From NCBI RefSeq assembly GCF_030813115.1, contig NZ_JAUSTY010000009.1, positions 1 through 64,000 of the forward strand: a stretch of DNA of 64,000 bases. The letters run 5' to 3'. Position numbers and translations under genes: made by a program. The notes beneath the pieces are model-generated. The model did not search any database. It saw only the letters and a program-made list of their open reading frames with translations, and had not been told where the DNA came from. This DNA is from Bacillus horti (GTDB lineage Bacteria; Bacillota; Bacilli; Caldalkalibacillales; JCM-10596). Shown in pieces: positions 7,977 to 17,987 of this stretch; positions within the stretch are counted from its first letter, which is position 1, and each line of letters starts with the position of its first letter.

Positions 7977-9731
7977 ATGGATAATGTCATATTTTTAACC
8001 ATGATTGTGTCAGCAATGATGATGTGCATGTTGCTAATCTATTCATTCTTACACTTGCAAAAACGCGGAGTCCGTTATTTTGCATGGGTCATGGTTTGTC
8101 GAGTTGTCTTTGGTTGGAGTGTCATTCTCGAATTATATAGCAATGATCTAGCAAGCAAGCTTTTTTTTCGACAAATAGAACAAACAGCGCTTGCGATTAC
8201 CGTCCCGTTGGTTGTTCTTTGTGTACTGGATTTATATGCTAGGGATAAGTGGTTAAAATGGTATAAACAGTTCCTATTGTTGCTTTTTTTCATCGGATGG
8301 TCCGTACTTATATGGACAAATGATAAAACTCATCTCATATTCGAAACAGCGGCACTCGTTAATGGCTACCTAGATGTGCCTAGGACTAGTCTAGCGATTG
8401 CATTTAATATATTCTGCTATTTTATTTTGCTGACCTGCGTTTATTTCTTTATTATGTATTTACGAAAGGCAAGGCCGGAGGTGCGTAAACCAGGCATCAT
8501 CGTCATTTTACTCGCATCAATATCAGCCGTTATAGAAGTGGTTAAATTGGTTTTTCCGGATTTATCGCAATGGTTGCTCCCAATTTCTGTTTATTGTGGT
8601 GTATTGGGCATTATTATGCTATGGATTATCTACAAAAATAAAATATTTACCATCGTGCCAATGGCAAGGGATTTTATCGTTGATACCATCCGAGAAGGAG
8701 TTTTAACTGTCGATCAAAAAGGAACGATCATTGACTGCAATATCTTTATACAGCCGTTGTTCGAAGAAAAAAACAGCAAATCAATAATCGGAAAAGACGT
8801 GTCTGAATTCCTAAAAGATTGGCCTGAGTGGTTGGATGCGTGCAACAGTATGGTAGAGAAGTCGATAGAAGTAAAGAAAGAAATGGATGGTGAAGAGAAA
8901 TATTTCATGGTTAAAGTGTATCCACTTTATTCCAAAGGCTTCCGATTACTCGGAACGGTCTCGATATTATTTGATATAACAGAAAAGCAACAACGATTAG
9001 AAGAAATTGCACATCTTAATTTTATGAAAGATCAGTTGTTTACCCTTGTTTCCCACGACATCCGCGAACCGATTGCTCTTCAGGTGAATTTGATAGAAAT
9101 GCTAGAAGAAGAAAAGCAAATGTTCTCGTCGGAAACAGCTGAGCTGCTTGATTTTTTAAGTACACAAATTCGTTCGACATATATGACGGTTGGCAATGTG
9201 CTTGAATGGTTTCGCAATCAAAAAAATGACGTGTCGCTTAACCCTGAATCGTTGGCCTTAGTCGATCTTATTTATGAAGCTTATCGTATACTATCTATTA
9301 AAAGTAAGGCGAAAGATATTGACATCGCAATTAAAGTTGACGAAGCTATAATTGTATATGTCGATCGAGAAGCGATTGTCATGGTAATTCGCAATATACT
9401 TTCCAATGCGATTAAATTTTCTAACCGGGGGGCAATGGTTGAGGTTGTAGCCGAAAAGTATCATGAAGGAAAAATCGTGATTACCATACGCGATCAAGGT
9501 ATTGGCATGTCTAAAAAGTTATTAGGACAATTATTTACCGAAAGACAAGTCATCTCTACGATCGGAACCGAGGGGGAACGCGGGACAGGATTAGGTCTAC
9601 AAGTCAGTTGCCAATTTGCGAAGATGAGTGGCGGAGATTTATGGATTGACAGCGTATTAGGGAAAGGCAGTGCCGTCTATCTTTCGTTGAGAGAAGGTGA
9701 AAAAGTTGAAGGTGATCATCATCGACGATGA
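7977..9731 (+). CDS. Histidine kinase with 7TM sensor and PAS domain
   Basis: 584 residues. The first ~225 residues form about seven membrane helices, the HisKA_7TM type of sensor. A PAS domain follows (about 228-340, beginning DFIVDTIREGVLTVDQ). Then comes a HisKA helix with the phospho-acceptor His at 360 (LVSHDIREP) and a HATPase domain with N box NILSNAIKFSN, G1 DQGIGMS and G2 GTGLGLQ. The gene overlaps the response regulator gene by 35 bases, so the two are translated together and form one two-component system. The signal sensed is not evident. The start ATG has GAAAGGA seven bases upstream. Confidence 0.92.
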   Translation: MDNVIFLTMIVSAMMMCMLLIYSFLHLQKRGVRYFAWVMVCRVVFGWSVILELYSNDLASKLFFRQIEQTALAITVPLVVLCVLDLYARDKWLKWYKQFLLLLFFIGWSVLIWTNDKTHLIFETAALVNGYLDVPRTSLAIAFNIFCYFILLTCVYFFIMYLRKARPEVRKPGIIVILLASISAVIEVVKLVFPDLSQWLLPISVYCGVLGIIMLWIIYKNKIFTIVPMARDFIVDTIREGVLTVDQKGTIIDCNIFIQPLFEEKNSKSIIGKDVSEFLKDWPEWLDACNSMVEKSIEVKKEMDGEEKYFMVKVYPLYSKGFRLLGTVSILFDITEKQQRLEEIAHLNFMKDQLFTLVSHDIREPIALQVNLIEMLEEEKQMFSSETAELLDFLSTQIRSTYMTVGNVLEWFRNQKNDVSLNPESLALVDLIYEAYRILSIKSKAKDIDIAIKVDEAIIVYVDREAIVMVIRNILSNAIKFSNRGAMVEVVAEKYHEGKIVITIRDQGIGMSKKLLGQLFTERQVISTIGTEGERGTGLGLQVSCQFAKMSGGDLWIDSVLGKGSAVYLSLREGEKVEGDHHRR

Positions 9732-10806
9732 ACAAGCGATGCTCGCAATTATGCAAAGAATGTTAAGAAGAATAGAAAATATAGAAATAATCGGTGGATT
9801 TCAAAGTGTAAAAGACGCCCTTCTATTCACGCAAAATACAGTGGTCGATATAGCATTTGTTGATATTATGATTGCAGACGAAAGTGGATTAGAGCTTGCT
9901 CGACAATTGCGCGCTGGTCAAAAAAATATGGAAATTGTATTTGTGACTTCTCATCGAGAATATGCGGTTGATGCTTTTGATACGTATCCGCTTGATTATA
10001 TGGTTAAGCCAGTATCGCAAAAAAGATTGATACAAACCATTGAAAGGGCAAGAGAGAAAAATAATAAGCCGCCTAAAGAGATGGATGTCAACCGATTAGT
10101 AGTGAAAGCATTAGGCGGTTTAGAGGTTAGTAGTGTGGATGCGGGCAAAGTGAAGTTCATTTCAAAAAAGAGTCAAGAATTATTTGCATTTTTACTTCTT
10201 GGGCGAGGTCGAGCGGTTTCAAGGGATAGAGTTATTGACGAAGTTTTTCCAGAAATGCCATTAGAGAATGCGGTGGGATACCTTAATACGGCAGTTTACC
10301 AGTTGCGTAAGGCATTGCAATCACATGGTTTAAAATCAATAGTCCGTACTTTCGACGAACAGTTTATGTTAGAAATGACTCATATAGATGCGGACTTTAT
10401 TTCATTCGAATCCTATGTTTACCGTGTGAAAGAATGGAATGAATTTACGGTTAAAGAAGCGCTCGAATGGGAAAAAAGCTTTACTGGCGACTTGTATGAA
10501 AACAAATTTTATACGTGGTCCGTTCCAGAACAAGAAGGACTCGCGATACGCTATCACGATTTTGCTATAAGGCTAGTTCGCTGGCTTCTTACAAATAATC
10601 AAGTAACCCAATCCATATTAATTGCTAGAAAGATCGTTTCGCGTAATGAATTGGACGAGGAAGCAAACGTGTTTTTAATGAAAGCTTACCGTGCAGCAAA
10701 GGATTATCAATCTTTCCGAAGTCATTACGAGCATTTTATAAAAGTATATCAAAAAGAGATGGGAAGTCTTCCCGCCATTGGAAAGGAGAGCTTTTTCGAA
10801 AAATAG
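9697..10806 (+). CDS. SARP/BTAD-type response regulator
   Basis: 369 residues starting at GTG. The receiver domain (1-120) has the acidic pair at 10-11, the phospho-acceptor Asp56 (FVDIM), a Thr/Ser switch (FVTSHRE) and Lys in MVKPVS. A winged-helix DNA-binding domain follows (about 130-220), then a bacterial transcriptional activation domain of helical repeats (about 240-365). Such SARP-like regulators fused to a receiver occur in Bacillales and clostridia paired with 7TM kinases, which matches the overlapping upstream kinase gene. The next gene is the riboswitch-controlled operon 565 bp downstream, but I see no direct link. A nearby TTG or a GTG at 9712 are less likely starts. Confidence 0.9.
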   Translation: MKKLKVIIIDDEQAMLAIMQRMLRRIENIEIIGGFQSVKDALLFTQNTVVDIAFVDIMIADESGLELARQLRAGQKNMEIVFVTSHREYAVDAFDTYPLDYMVKPVSQKRLIQTIERAREKNNKPPKEMDVNRLVVKALGGLEVSSVDAGKVKFISKKSQELFAFLLLGRGRAVSRDRVIDEVFPEMPLENAVGYLNTAVYQLRKALQSHGLKSIVRTFDEQFMLEMTHIDADFISFESYVYRVKEWNEFTVKEALEWEKSFTGDLYENKFYTWSVPEQEGLAIRYHDFAIRLVRWLLTNNQVTQSILIARKIVSRNELDEEANVFLMKAYRAAKDYQSFRSHYEHFIKVYQKEMGSLPAIGKESFFEK

Positions 10807-11059
10807 ATGATTTGGGAATACGATTGTTGAAAAAAACGGACAGTATCATTCCAAATGGAATCCAGTTGAAGGATTTTTCAAGTTGACTGTCTCATCCATT
10901 TAATTGTTTTGAATCGATCAAAGACTTATAAAGCTTGACGTTCCATGTGGTTAAGCATAAGATGAAGTTATCATATTAATACCAGTCATTTCATAGTGTT
11001 TTAACTTACATAGATACCTCACACCTTTGTATGATTGACTGTCAATTTCATATACTCAG
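10807..11059. other. Intergenic region before the cobalamin riboswitch
   Basis: No gene visible. It holds small inverted repeats (ATTCCAAATGGAAT near 10850; GACAGT with ACTGTC) that could end the upstream operon, though without a clear T run. A sigma-A-like promoter candidate, TTGACG (10935-10940), 17 bases, TAAGAT (10958-10963), could drive the riboswitch operon. A TATACT at 11051-11056 just before the riboswitch is an alternative -10 with a poor -35. Confidence 0.5.
10935..10963 (+). promoter_or_regulatory. Candidate sigma-A promoter of the B12 operon
   Basis: TTGACG and TAAGAT are separated by 17 bases. It is upstream of the riboswitch in the right direction, but the transcript leader would be about 95 nt longer than the aptamer needs, so the assignment is tentative. 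Confidence 0.4.
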
Positions 11060-11222
11060 TAAATGGTGCTGTTATTAAACAACAGCTTGGAAGATCAGTG
11101 TAAATCTGACGCGGTCCCGCCACTGTAACGCAGAGCAGGCTAACGAGATACGCCACTGTATCGTTTGGATACGGGAAGGTAGGTTAGTCTTGCGATGAAG
11201 CGAAGCCAGGAGACATGCCATT
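11060..11222 (+). ncRNA. Cobalamin (adenosylcobalamin-type) riboswitch
   Basis: The conserved landmarks are all present and in order: GGTGCT at 11065, the core GCGGTCCCGCCACTGTAA near 11111-11128 (the B12 box region), and the closing element GAAGCCAGGAGACATGCC near 11203-11219. Cobalamin riboswitches of this type repress B12 uptake and synthesis genes when cobalamin is abundant. Here it heads an operon ending in an ECF transporter and is followed by a terminator at 11302-11339, so control is probably by premature termination. Confidence 0.96.
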
Positions 11223-11301
11223 TATTTAGTCTATAATTCCACGAGGATGGAAGGAGAGATGTTTAGCTGTGTCTTTATTTGGGCATGGCATGTCCAGATG
11301 T

Positions 11302-11339
11302 CAAACACCTTTTCTGATTTCCAGTAAAAGGTGTTTTTG
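11302..11339 (+). terminator. Riboswitch expression-platform terminator
   Basis: An 11-bp stem AAACACCTTTT/AAAAGGTGTTT ending in five T lies between the aptamer and the first gene. Upstream, GACATGCCA at the 3' edge of the aptamer (11212-11220) is perfectly complementary to TGGCATGTC (11287-11295), which offers a switching helix. Confidence 0.85.
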
Positions 11340-11371
11340 TATGGGGTGAACCAATCGAATTTGGGAGAGGT

Positions 11372-14300
11372 GTGAGCTTTTTGAATAACAGGGGAAATCG
11401 GTTTTTGGCTTTGTGGTTGTCTATATTGATGCTTTTTTCATTAGTTAGTCCGACATTGGCAATGGCCGCAGAAGACGTAACGGAGCTTAGTTCTGGGGAA
11501 AACTATGTGACAGTATCGGTTGAAAAGTTTACTTTGGGACAGGGCTACATCATAGAGCCGGTTCGTGTGCCCTTTGAAGTAGGAGATAATGCAGCAGAGG
11601 TTATTATAGGACTGTTAGGAGAAGATCGGTCCCATTATAGAGGCAGTTTTGAGAACGGCTTCTATCTGGCAAGTGTTTACGACCACGATCCTGGTGCCCT
11701 TCAGATTCCTTCCTATATTTTGGATGCAATTGGGGGAGAAGATCGGATAGGCGACAGAGCGGATGCTAGTTGGCTAGAGGAATTTGATTACACTTCCGAT
11801 TCAGGGTGGATGTATGCAGTAAACGATCGCTTCCCGAATGTAGGGGCTGCTGAACTGCGGGTTGAAACAGGCGATGTGATTCGCTGGCAATTCACGGTGT
11901 ATGGGCTTGGGGCAGACTTAGGCAGTACCTATGATGGTTCAGAGGTTCTTATTAACCCTGCCAATAAGGATGCGTTAACGGCAAAAGTAGCAGAGATCAA
12001 CAGTGCTCCTGATAAATGGGAGATTCTTGCCGATTCAGCAGTTCAATTAGCATATGACAACGCGTATCAAGTTCTCACGAACATGGAAAGTAGTCAAGAG
12101 CTGGTGGATGCCGCTTTAACATCTTTAATCGTAGCACTGGATACCACTGAAGAAGATGACGTTAGTGAAGTGAACACGGGACATTTGGAGAGGGCTATCG
12201 AAGAGGCCGAAGTAAATCAGAATTCGGTACAGGTTAGTATAGACGGATCGGATGTCAACACAACGGACTACTGGGTCATTCAGGAAGAACTTGATGCTTT
12301 GGTCGACGTCATTGTGTCGGCTCAGCAGCTAATTGCCGACCTGAGCGCGACGCAGGAAGAGGTGAATGCCAAAGTATTGGCTCTTGACCAGGCTCAGCAT
12401 GCTTTTGAACAAGCGAAGAAACCCGGTTTATTCGAGGAAAACACTCAGCCTGAACATAATGTCACATTTACCGTGGCACCCAAAACCGTAACTTTAGAGG
12501 TATATAAGCCGGATGGACAACAGGTAGATATTGGAGCAGGGGAAGAGGACATTTATAAAATTTATACGGCTTATTTGCCTGTAGGCGAATATCGATACAG
12601 AGGTATTGATCCGGAGGGGCTCAGTGTTGGCGGCGGCGTTTTAACGGTAACGGATGAATCGAATCAGGCCTTTGAGCTCCGTCAACTCAACCTTAAAGCG
12701 AGTAATGCAGGCTGGAATGTTGATGAGGATTATTCCGTCAAGATCGGCCAGAACAGTCCAAACGATACCTCTTTAACGTTGGGCCAAAAGACGTCTGCCG
12801 GGCAATATCCCGTATTGGTTATAGCGGGCAATACGTACTTCTATTCTTTTGAACCAAGCGAAGGACGCATCGCAGAAGGCTTTACGACATTAAGCAGCAG
12901 TGTCACTGTCACCATAGCTGCCTCTGCACAATCAGTTTCTGGAGCGATTCCGTTAGCACGTGAGATAACTTTTACGGTGCCGGAGGAAGCGACGCTTTTT
13001 CTCGGTCGGAAAACAAAACATTTTGTGGCCTTTGAAGAAATTAAGCCAATAGAAACTACAAGTAGTAATGGTTTAACTATCTATCGCTTTAAAATGGTAA
13101 ACAATCAGGAATACAATTACCGCGTGAGTCAGAAAGGGAAGCTAACAAACGCTGGCTCGTTTAGAGCGAATGAGGCGAATGAGTCTCTTGAGGTTACGGC
13201 GGAACAATTAAGTGTTCTTTCACCGCAATCGATTTTGAATCGCGGAACGTACTTGGAAGGCAATATTTATTTAAATATCAACGAACAGAATCATTTGAAG
13301 CTGGCGGGGCCAGGCGATGAATTTCATTTGTTGACTTTGCGCAGCTGGCAAGCACTAATAGAAGGAGTGGGCAACTATTTCTTCGAGCCGGATTTCCATT
13401 ATGAGATTATTTCAGGTCAAGACGTGATCGACATAACCGAAGGGGAACCAGGCAGCTATTCAATGATTCAAGCATTAAATGAAGGAACTGCCATCGTCAA
13501 AGTCTCTTATGATGCTATAAAGGTGAATGGGTCACATTATATTACAGATGATAATAATGCCTTCAGTGCGGTATGGCCGGAGAATGTAGGCTTGTTTGTT
13601 GTTACGGTAGGACAAGAAGAGACGGGGATTGCCACCGGCATTGAGAGCAATAAGGAACGTAATCAAAAGGCTAACGAAGGCAGAACGGGTAATAACCTCA
13701 TGAACCTTCAAAATGGCTCATTTGATGCGGATATCGATAGTGTTTACTTCCTGGATACGGAGCCTGGAGCAGTATTTACGTTTACTCCGTCCACAGGCAG
13801 TAACGTGAGCGTGCTCCAGCCAGAGATCGACCATGCGGCCGGTACGCTCTTGTATGGAGATGGGACGTTCTCGCAGGAAAACGTGACCTCCAATGAGGGC
13901 GGTTCGTTCAGCGTTCTGCTAAAGGAAGGCCGCAACATCGTCAAGGTCGAGAAGGAAGGTTTGGCCGAGTACCAGGTCATGACCGCAAGACCACTGAAAG
14001 TGGCAATCACTAACGTGACGAGCCAGGATGATGAAATTCGTGCTGGAGATGAAGTTACAGTTTTATTGGAAGGCTTGTCGTTTCCAGCTAATAAGCTAGC
14101 GGGCATTTACAATTTTACTGGACAATTAAGATTCACGTCGGGACCGGAACAGGAGCCGGTATTTGGCCTTGCCAGACAATATAACATTACGACCCAGGCC
14201 AACAGTTTAACTTTGCAAATTCCCGAAGATGTAGAAGAAAGCTATCTGCTGCAGGATGGGCATATTCGAGTAGGCTCTTTCGGCAGTCCGATTGGCGACC

Positions 14301-17300
14301 ACCGGAATATTGATCCCTTGCAAGGGGCGAACCCTAACTTTACCGCATTAGGCAGAGAAGGATACTACAGTATTTTTCCTGAAATCGTGATTGAAATTGC
14401 CGATGACGATGAGGGCCAGCAGGAAGAAGCGGATAAGGCTTCTTTGCGTCAGGCGATCAAACATGCTCAGGATGAATTAGAATCGGTCATGGTGAGTGCG
14501 GATGGAACTGATCTTTATCCAAGCTTTTATTGGGTGACAGAAGAAAGGTATAACCAATTCGTTCGTGGTATTGAATCAGCCCAAGAGCTCATTGCGGACG
14601 AACATGCCACGCAAGGCACAGTGGATGCCAAGGTATTAGCGCTTAATCAAGCGACGGCTTCATTCCGTGATGCTAAGCGTCCCGGTTTGAAAGAAAAAAC
14701 GTCCGATGTCACGGAGCAACTGAACAAGCACTTGGCCTATTTAGTGGATTCCGTGAGTAACCCCACTTTTGGCACTGCTGGTGGGGAATGGACGATTCTT
14801 TCTCTTGCACGCGCCAATTATAATGTGCCGGACGGCTATTACGAAACGTACTACAACAACGTTGTTCATGAAGTGCAAAGATTAATGCCTGCGACTACTA
14901 ATAAGCCGGAAGGCATATTGGATCGCAACCGAGGAACCGAGCATTCGCGCCTTATACTAGGTCTTACCGCGATTGGGCAAGACATTCACGATGTAGCGGG
15001 ATATGACATCCGTGCGGCACTAGCCGATTTTGATTATGTGACCCGGCAGGGGATAAACGGACCGATTTTTGCCCTAATTGCGCTGGATAGCCATCAATAT
15101 GATATCCCCGTCAAGGATGGCGTTGCGAATCCAACCACTCGTGAGAAGATGATTGACTATATTTTAGCTAGAGAAGCTCCAACAACAGGGGGATGGTCTC
15201 TATCTGGACCAGCCGATCCAGATATAACCTCCATGGCGCTTCAAGCTTTAGCACCTTATTATGACAAAAATGATAGAGTTAAAGCGGCCGTGGACCGTGC
15301 GATTGCTTGGCTAACCTCTGCTCAGAATGAATATGGCGGTTACGCAAGCTGGGGCGTAGAAAATGTCCAGAGCGTTGCTCAAGTTATTGTGGCCCTGACG
15401 AGTCTGGGTATTGATCCACATACGGATGAGCGGTTTATCAAGAATGGTCATTCAGCAATTGACAATTTGCTGACCTATGCAGTGCCAAACGGCGGATTTG
15501 TTCATCCCAAGGGTGGAAGAGTAGATTGGATGGCGACGGACCAGGGTACCTATGCGCTGGTCGCTTACAACCGTTTTGTTAAAGGTCAAAACAGCTTGTA
15601 TGATATGACCGATGTAGACATTGTTGAAGAGGAGCCGAGTGAAGGTATTTCACTTCCCGACGACGGGCAGATCGAAATCCCAAGGGATGGTAAAGACTAC
15701 ACCGTACGTGTACAAGAATCAGACCGTGAAAAAGAAGTGAGTATTCAATTACCTGAGAACACACAGGCTAGGACATTTCTTGATCTGCCCGCAAATACGG
15801 ATTTACCGAATCTTTCGATAGTGAGAGGCAGCAACACTGTTGAGTTCCCTAAGGGAATTCGAATGAATGGTGAGTCCAACAAAGTTCTGGAGCTGCTCAC
15901 GTCCAAAAATCTAAACGATGCGTCGCTTAAGAATCAGTTGGTCGGTTTAATTGATTCGGATCGGGAGCTTGATGAAGTCTACTCATTCTTCACCATGGGT
16001 GGAGAACAGCCGGTTCAATTTAACGGATTTGTCACGCTGACCTTCAAGGGGATGAAAGGCAACGAAGCTGCATTCATAGAGAACGGCCAGATTTCAGCTA
16101 TTCAAAAGTTTGCTAATGAAGAAGATGGATTAGCAAGCGGCAAAAATGAGTTTGCGTATGAGGATGGAAATGACCTCATTGTGAAAACAAGTCATTTCAC
16201 AGACTTTGCCGTTTTCTCCACGAAAGAGAAAGAGAATCAAGGTGGCGGAACGCCTCCTGGCAATGGCGGCGGTGGAGGAGTGACTCCTCCTCAGTTAACA
16301 GCTCAATTATCGGTTGACAAGTTCACAATAAATAAAGGCTATGTCTTGTCTCCAACAACGGTTGAATTTTCACCGGGTGAAACAGTCTGGGATGTTTTCA
16401 AACGTGAGATGGATCGTCAAGGTATTGCTTATCAATACTCTTATTATGATAGATATAACAGTGTGTATGTTGAATCTATCGATGGTGATGGTGAGTTTGA
16501 CCATGGTAGCGGTAGTGGCTGGATGTATAATGTCAATGGCGTTTACCCGAATTACGGGGCCAGTCAATACAATCTGACTCAGGGTGATCGCATCCAATGG
16601 CGCTATACGACGAATTTAGGCGTTGACTTGGGTCAAAAACTGCCAGGTGGAGCAGGGGATCCTAGCGGTGGAGGAAACAGTCCTGGCAAGGAAATTATTG
16701 TCGATGCGAATGATAATAACCCGGTGATCGAGGTACCAAAGGATGGCGAAACGTATATCGTCAGGATCTCAGAAAAATCACAGGATGTAGATAAAATTAC
16801 GATCAACATTCCGGATGAAGAAATAACAGTGTGGCTTGATTTAGAAGCTGTGAAACAGAATGTTCCTTTTATTGAAGTGAACAAAGGAACCCGAATACTG
16901 ACGCTCGAGAAAGGAACCAAATTAAAATCCGAACAAAGCAAGATTAAGCTGTTCGCACCGGTGCCGAACCAACAGCAAATGCTTACGAACTTAGTTAACA
17001 AGAACTTGACGGAAGCGACAGCCACCATGGTAGACGCCTTTGAAATGGGTGACCATGCTGATGTAACATTATTTGATCAATCCGTGAAGCTACAGTTTAA
17101 AGGGGCAAGTGCTCGTCAGACAGGTATTATTGACCATGAAGGCCAGTGGGTTCCGGTACGTATTTACTCGTCAGATATTGAAGGACAGCGAGCGACCAGA
17201 GGTCAAGAAAAAGCAGCCTATGCATACGTTGAAGAGGGGAATCTGGTCATTAAAACGAATCACTTCTCTACCTTCCTCCTCTATACAACAGTTACTTCTT

Positions 17301-17905
17301 TATCAGAGATTTATACAGATGCAGGGGACGTATCGTCTTGGGCGTATGACTTGATTTTGGAAGCAACGGAGAAAGGATATGTTAATGGGTACGGTGACAG
17401 CAGGCTTAATCCGAAAGGAAAAATCACAAGAGCAGAGTTTGCCAAGCTGCTGGTGGAAGTATTCAACATAGAAAAAGAAAATGAAACGGTCAGTCCATTC
17501 AATGATGTGCAGGCAGCAAACTGGTTCTATTCCTATGTAAATGCCGCCTATGCTTCAGGAATTGTGTCAGGCTATGGCGACCATTTCCTGCCAAATGCCA
17601 TCATTACAAGAGAGGAAATGGCAACGATGATGGCAAGAGTATTGGAACTAGAATTAGGTCAGGTATCTATGCTATTTGAAGACGAGGACCATATTGCGCC
17701 ATGGGCAAAGACCGGTGTGCATAACCTTGCTTCGTTGGGCATTATGGTAGGGGACGCAGGACGATTTCACCCGAAAGGTACAGCAACAAGAGAGATGGCT
17801 TTCGTTGTGGCAATGAAGCTTACAATTATAGAGCTGGCCAGTAAGCTTAAACAGATATGCAGAAGAAAAAGGGATTGTTCTCTGGAAGGTGAAAAAGCCT
17901 TCTAG
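11372..17905 (+). CDS. Giant SLH-anchored transcobalamin-like protein (DUF4430, alpha/alpha toroid, SLH)
   Basis: 2,177 residues, secreted (signal peptide to about 33, TLAMAAE). Order: DUF4430/transcobalamin C-terminal-like beta domain at about 50-190 with SGWMYAVNDRFPN; FIVAR-like helical repeats 198-345 and again about 1020-1110; beta-rich middle; alpha/alpha toroid at about 1113-1415 (GGEWTILSLAR, TEHSRLILGLTAIG, INGPIFALIALDS, DPDITSMALQALAPYY); a second DUF4430 at about 1640-1758 with SGWMYNVNGVYPN; three SLH domains at 1977-2158. Toroid plus DUF4430 is the two-domain plan of intrinsic factor and transcobalamin. With the riboswitch upstream and ECF genes downstream, surface cobalamin binding is the inferred role. 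The GTG at 11372 is only two bases from the GAGAGG site, so a TTG at 11381 is possible. Confidence 0.93.
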   Translation: MSFLNNRGNRFLALWLSILMLFSLVSPTLAMAAEDVTELSSGENYVTVSVEKFTLGQGYIIEPVRVPFEVGDNAAEVIIGLLGEDRSHYRGSFENGFYLASVYDHDPGALQIPSYILDAIGGEDRIGDRADASWLEEFDYTSDSGWMYAVNDRFPNVGAAELRVETGDVIRWQFTVYGLGADLGSTYDGSEVLINPANKDALTAKVAEINSAPDKWEILADSAVQLAYDNAYQVLTNMESSQELVDAALTSLIVALDTTEEDDVSEVNTGHLERAIEEAEVNQNSVQVSIDGSDVNTTDYWVIQEELDALVDVIVSAQQLIADLSATQEEVNAKVLALDQAQHAFEQAKKPGLFEENTQPEHNVTFTVAPKTVTLEVYKPDGQQVDIGAGEEDIYKIYTAYLPVGEYRYRGIDPEGLSVGGGVLTVTDESNQAFELRQLNLKASNAGWNVDEDYSVKIGQNSPNDTSLTLGQKTSAGQYPVLVIAGNTYFYSFEPSEGRIAEGFTTLSSSVTVTIAASAQSVSGAIPLAREITFTVPEEATLFLGRKTKHFVAFEEIKPIETTSSNGLTIYRFKMVNNQEYNYRVSQKGKLTNAGSFRANEANESLEVTAEQLSVLSPQSILNRGTYLEGNIYLNINEQNHLKLAGPGDEFHLLTLRSWQALIEGVGNYFFEPDFHYEIISGQDVIDITEGEPGSYSMIQALNEGTAIVKVSYDAIKVNGSHYITDDNNAFSAVWPENVGLFVVTVGQEETGIATGIESNKERNQKANEGRTGNNLMNLQNGSFDADIDSVYFLDTEPGAVFTFTPSTGSNVSVLQPEIDHAAGTLLYGDGTFSQENVTSNEGGSFSVLLKEGRNIVKVEKEGLAEYQVMTARPLKVAITNVTSQDDEIRAGDEVTVLLEGLSFPANKLAGIYNFTGQLRFTSGPEQEPVFGLARQYNITTQANSLTLQIPEDVEESYLLQDGHIRVGSFGSPIGDHRNIDPLQGANPNFTALGREGYYSIFPEIVIEIADDDEGQQEEADKASLRQAIKHAQDELESVMVSADGTDLYPSFYWVTEERYNQFVRGIESAQELIADEHATQGTVDAKVLALNQATASFRDAKRPGLKEKTSDVTEQLNKHLAYLVDSVSNPTFGTAGGEWTILSLARANYNVPDGYYETYYNNVVHEVQRLMPATTNKPEGILDRNRGTEHSRLILGLTAIGQDIHDVAGYDIRAALADFDYVTRQGINGPIFALIALDSHQYDIPVKDGVANPTTREKMIDYILAREAPTTGGWSLSGPADPDITSMALQALAPYYDKNDRVKAAVDRAIAWLTSAQNEYGGYASWGVENVQSVAQVIVALTSLGIDPHTDERFIKNGHSAIDNLLTYAVPNGGFVHPKGGRVDWMATDQGTYALVAYNRFVKGQNSLYDMTDVDIVEEEPSEGISLPDDGQIEIPRDGKDYTVRVQESDREKEVSIQLPENTQARTFLDLPANTDLPNLSIVRGSNTVEFPKGIRMNGESNKVLELLTSKNLNDASLKNQLVGLIDSDRELDEVYSFFTMGGEQPVQFNGFVTLTFKGMKGNEAAFIENGQISAIQKFANEEDGLASGKNEFAYEDGNDLIVKTSHFTDFAVFSTKEKENQGGGTPPGNGGGGGVTPPQLTAQLSVDKFTINKGYVLSPTTVEFSPGETVWDVFKREMDRQGIAYQYSYYDRYNSVYVESIDGDGEFDHGSGSGWMYNVNGVYPNYGASQYNLTQGDRIQWRYTTNLGVDLGQKLPGGAGDPSGGGNSPGKEIIVDANDNNPVIEVPKDGETYIVRISEKSQDVDKITINIPDEEITVWLDLEAVKQNVPFIEVNKGTRILTLEKGTKLKSEQSKIKLFAPVPNQQQMLTNLVNKNLTEATATMVDAFEMGDHADVTLFDQSVKLQFKGASARQTGIIDHEGQWVPVRIYSSDIEGQRATRGQEKAAYAYVEEGNLVIKTNHFSTFLLYTTVTSLSEIYTDAGDVSSWAYDLILEATEKGYVNGYGDSRLNPKGKITRAEFAKLLVEVFNIEKENETVSPFNDVQAANWFYSYVNAAYASGIVSGYGDHFLPNAIITREEMATMMARVLELELGQVSMLFEDEDHIAPWAKTGVHNLASLGIMVGDAGRFHPKGTATREMAFVVAMKLTIIELASKLKQICRRKRDCSLEGEKAF

Positions 17906-17918
17906 GGAACAGCCCTTT
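17868..17918 (+). other. Nested hairpin across the 3' end of the giant gene
   Basis: AAAGGGATTGTTC pairs with GGAACAGCCCTTT (one bulge), enclosing a smaller GAAGG/CCTTC hairpin. The stop codon TAG (17903-17905) sits inside it. No T run follows, so it is more likely an mRNA processing or stabilising element, or a partial attenuator within the operon, than a full terminator. Confidence 0.5.
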
Positions 17919-17987
17919 CCGTGCTCATTTTGAGAAGTGATTCTGGTCTTTCATAAGGAGACCGTAAAAGGAAGGTGTGGATGATTT

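Noticed and set aside
13744-14106. Minus-strand open frame of 120 codons inside the giant gene
   Set aside because: Fully inside a convincing plus-strand gene; no ribosome binding site or family.
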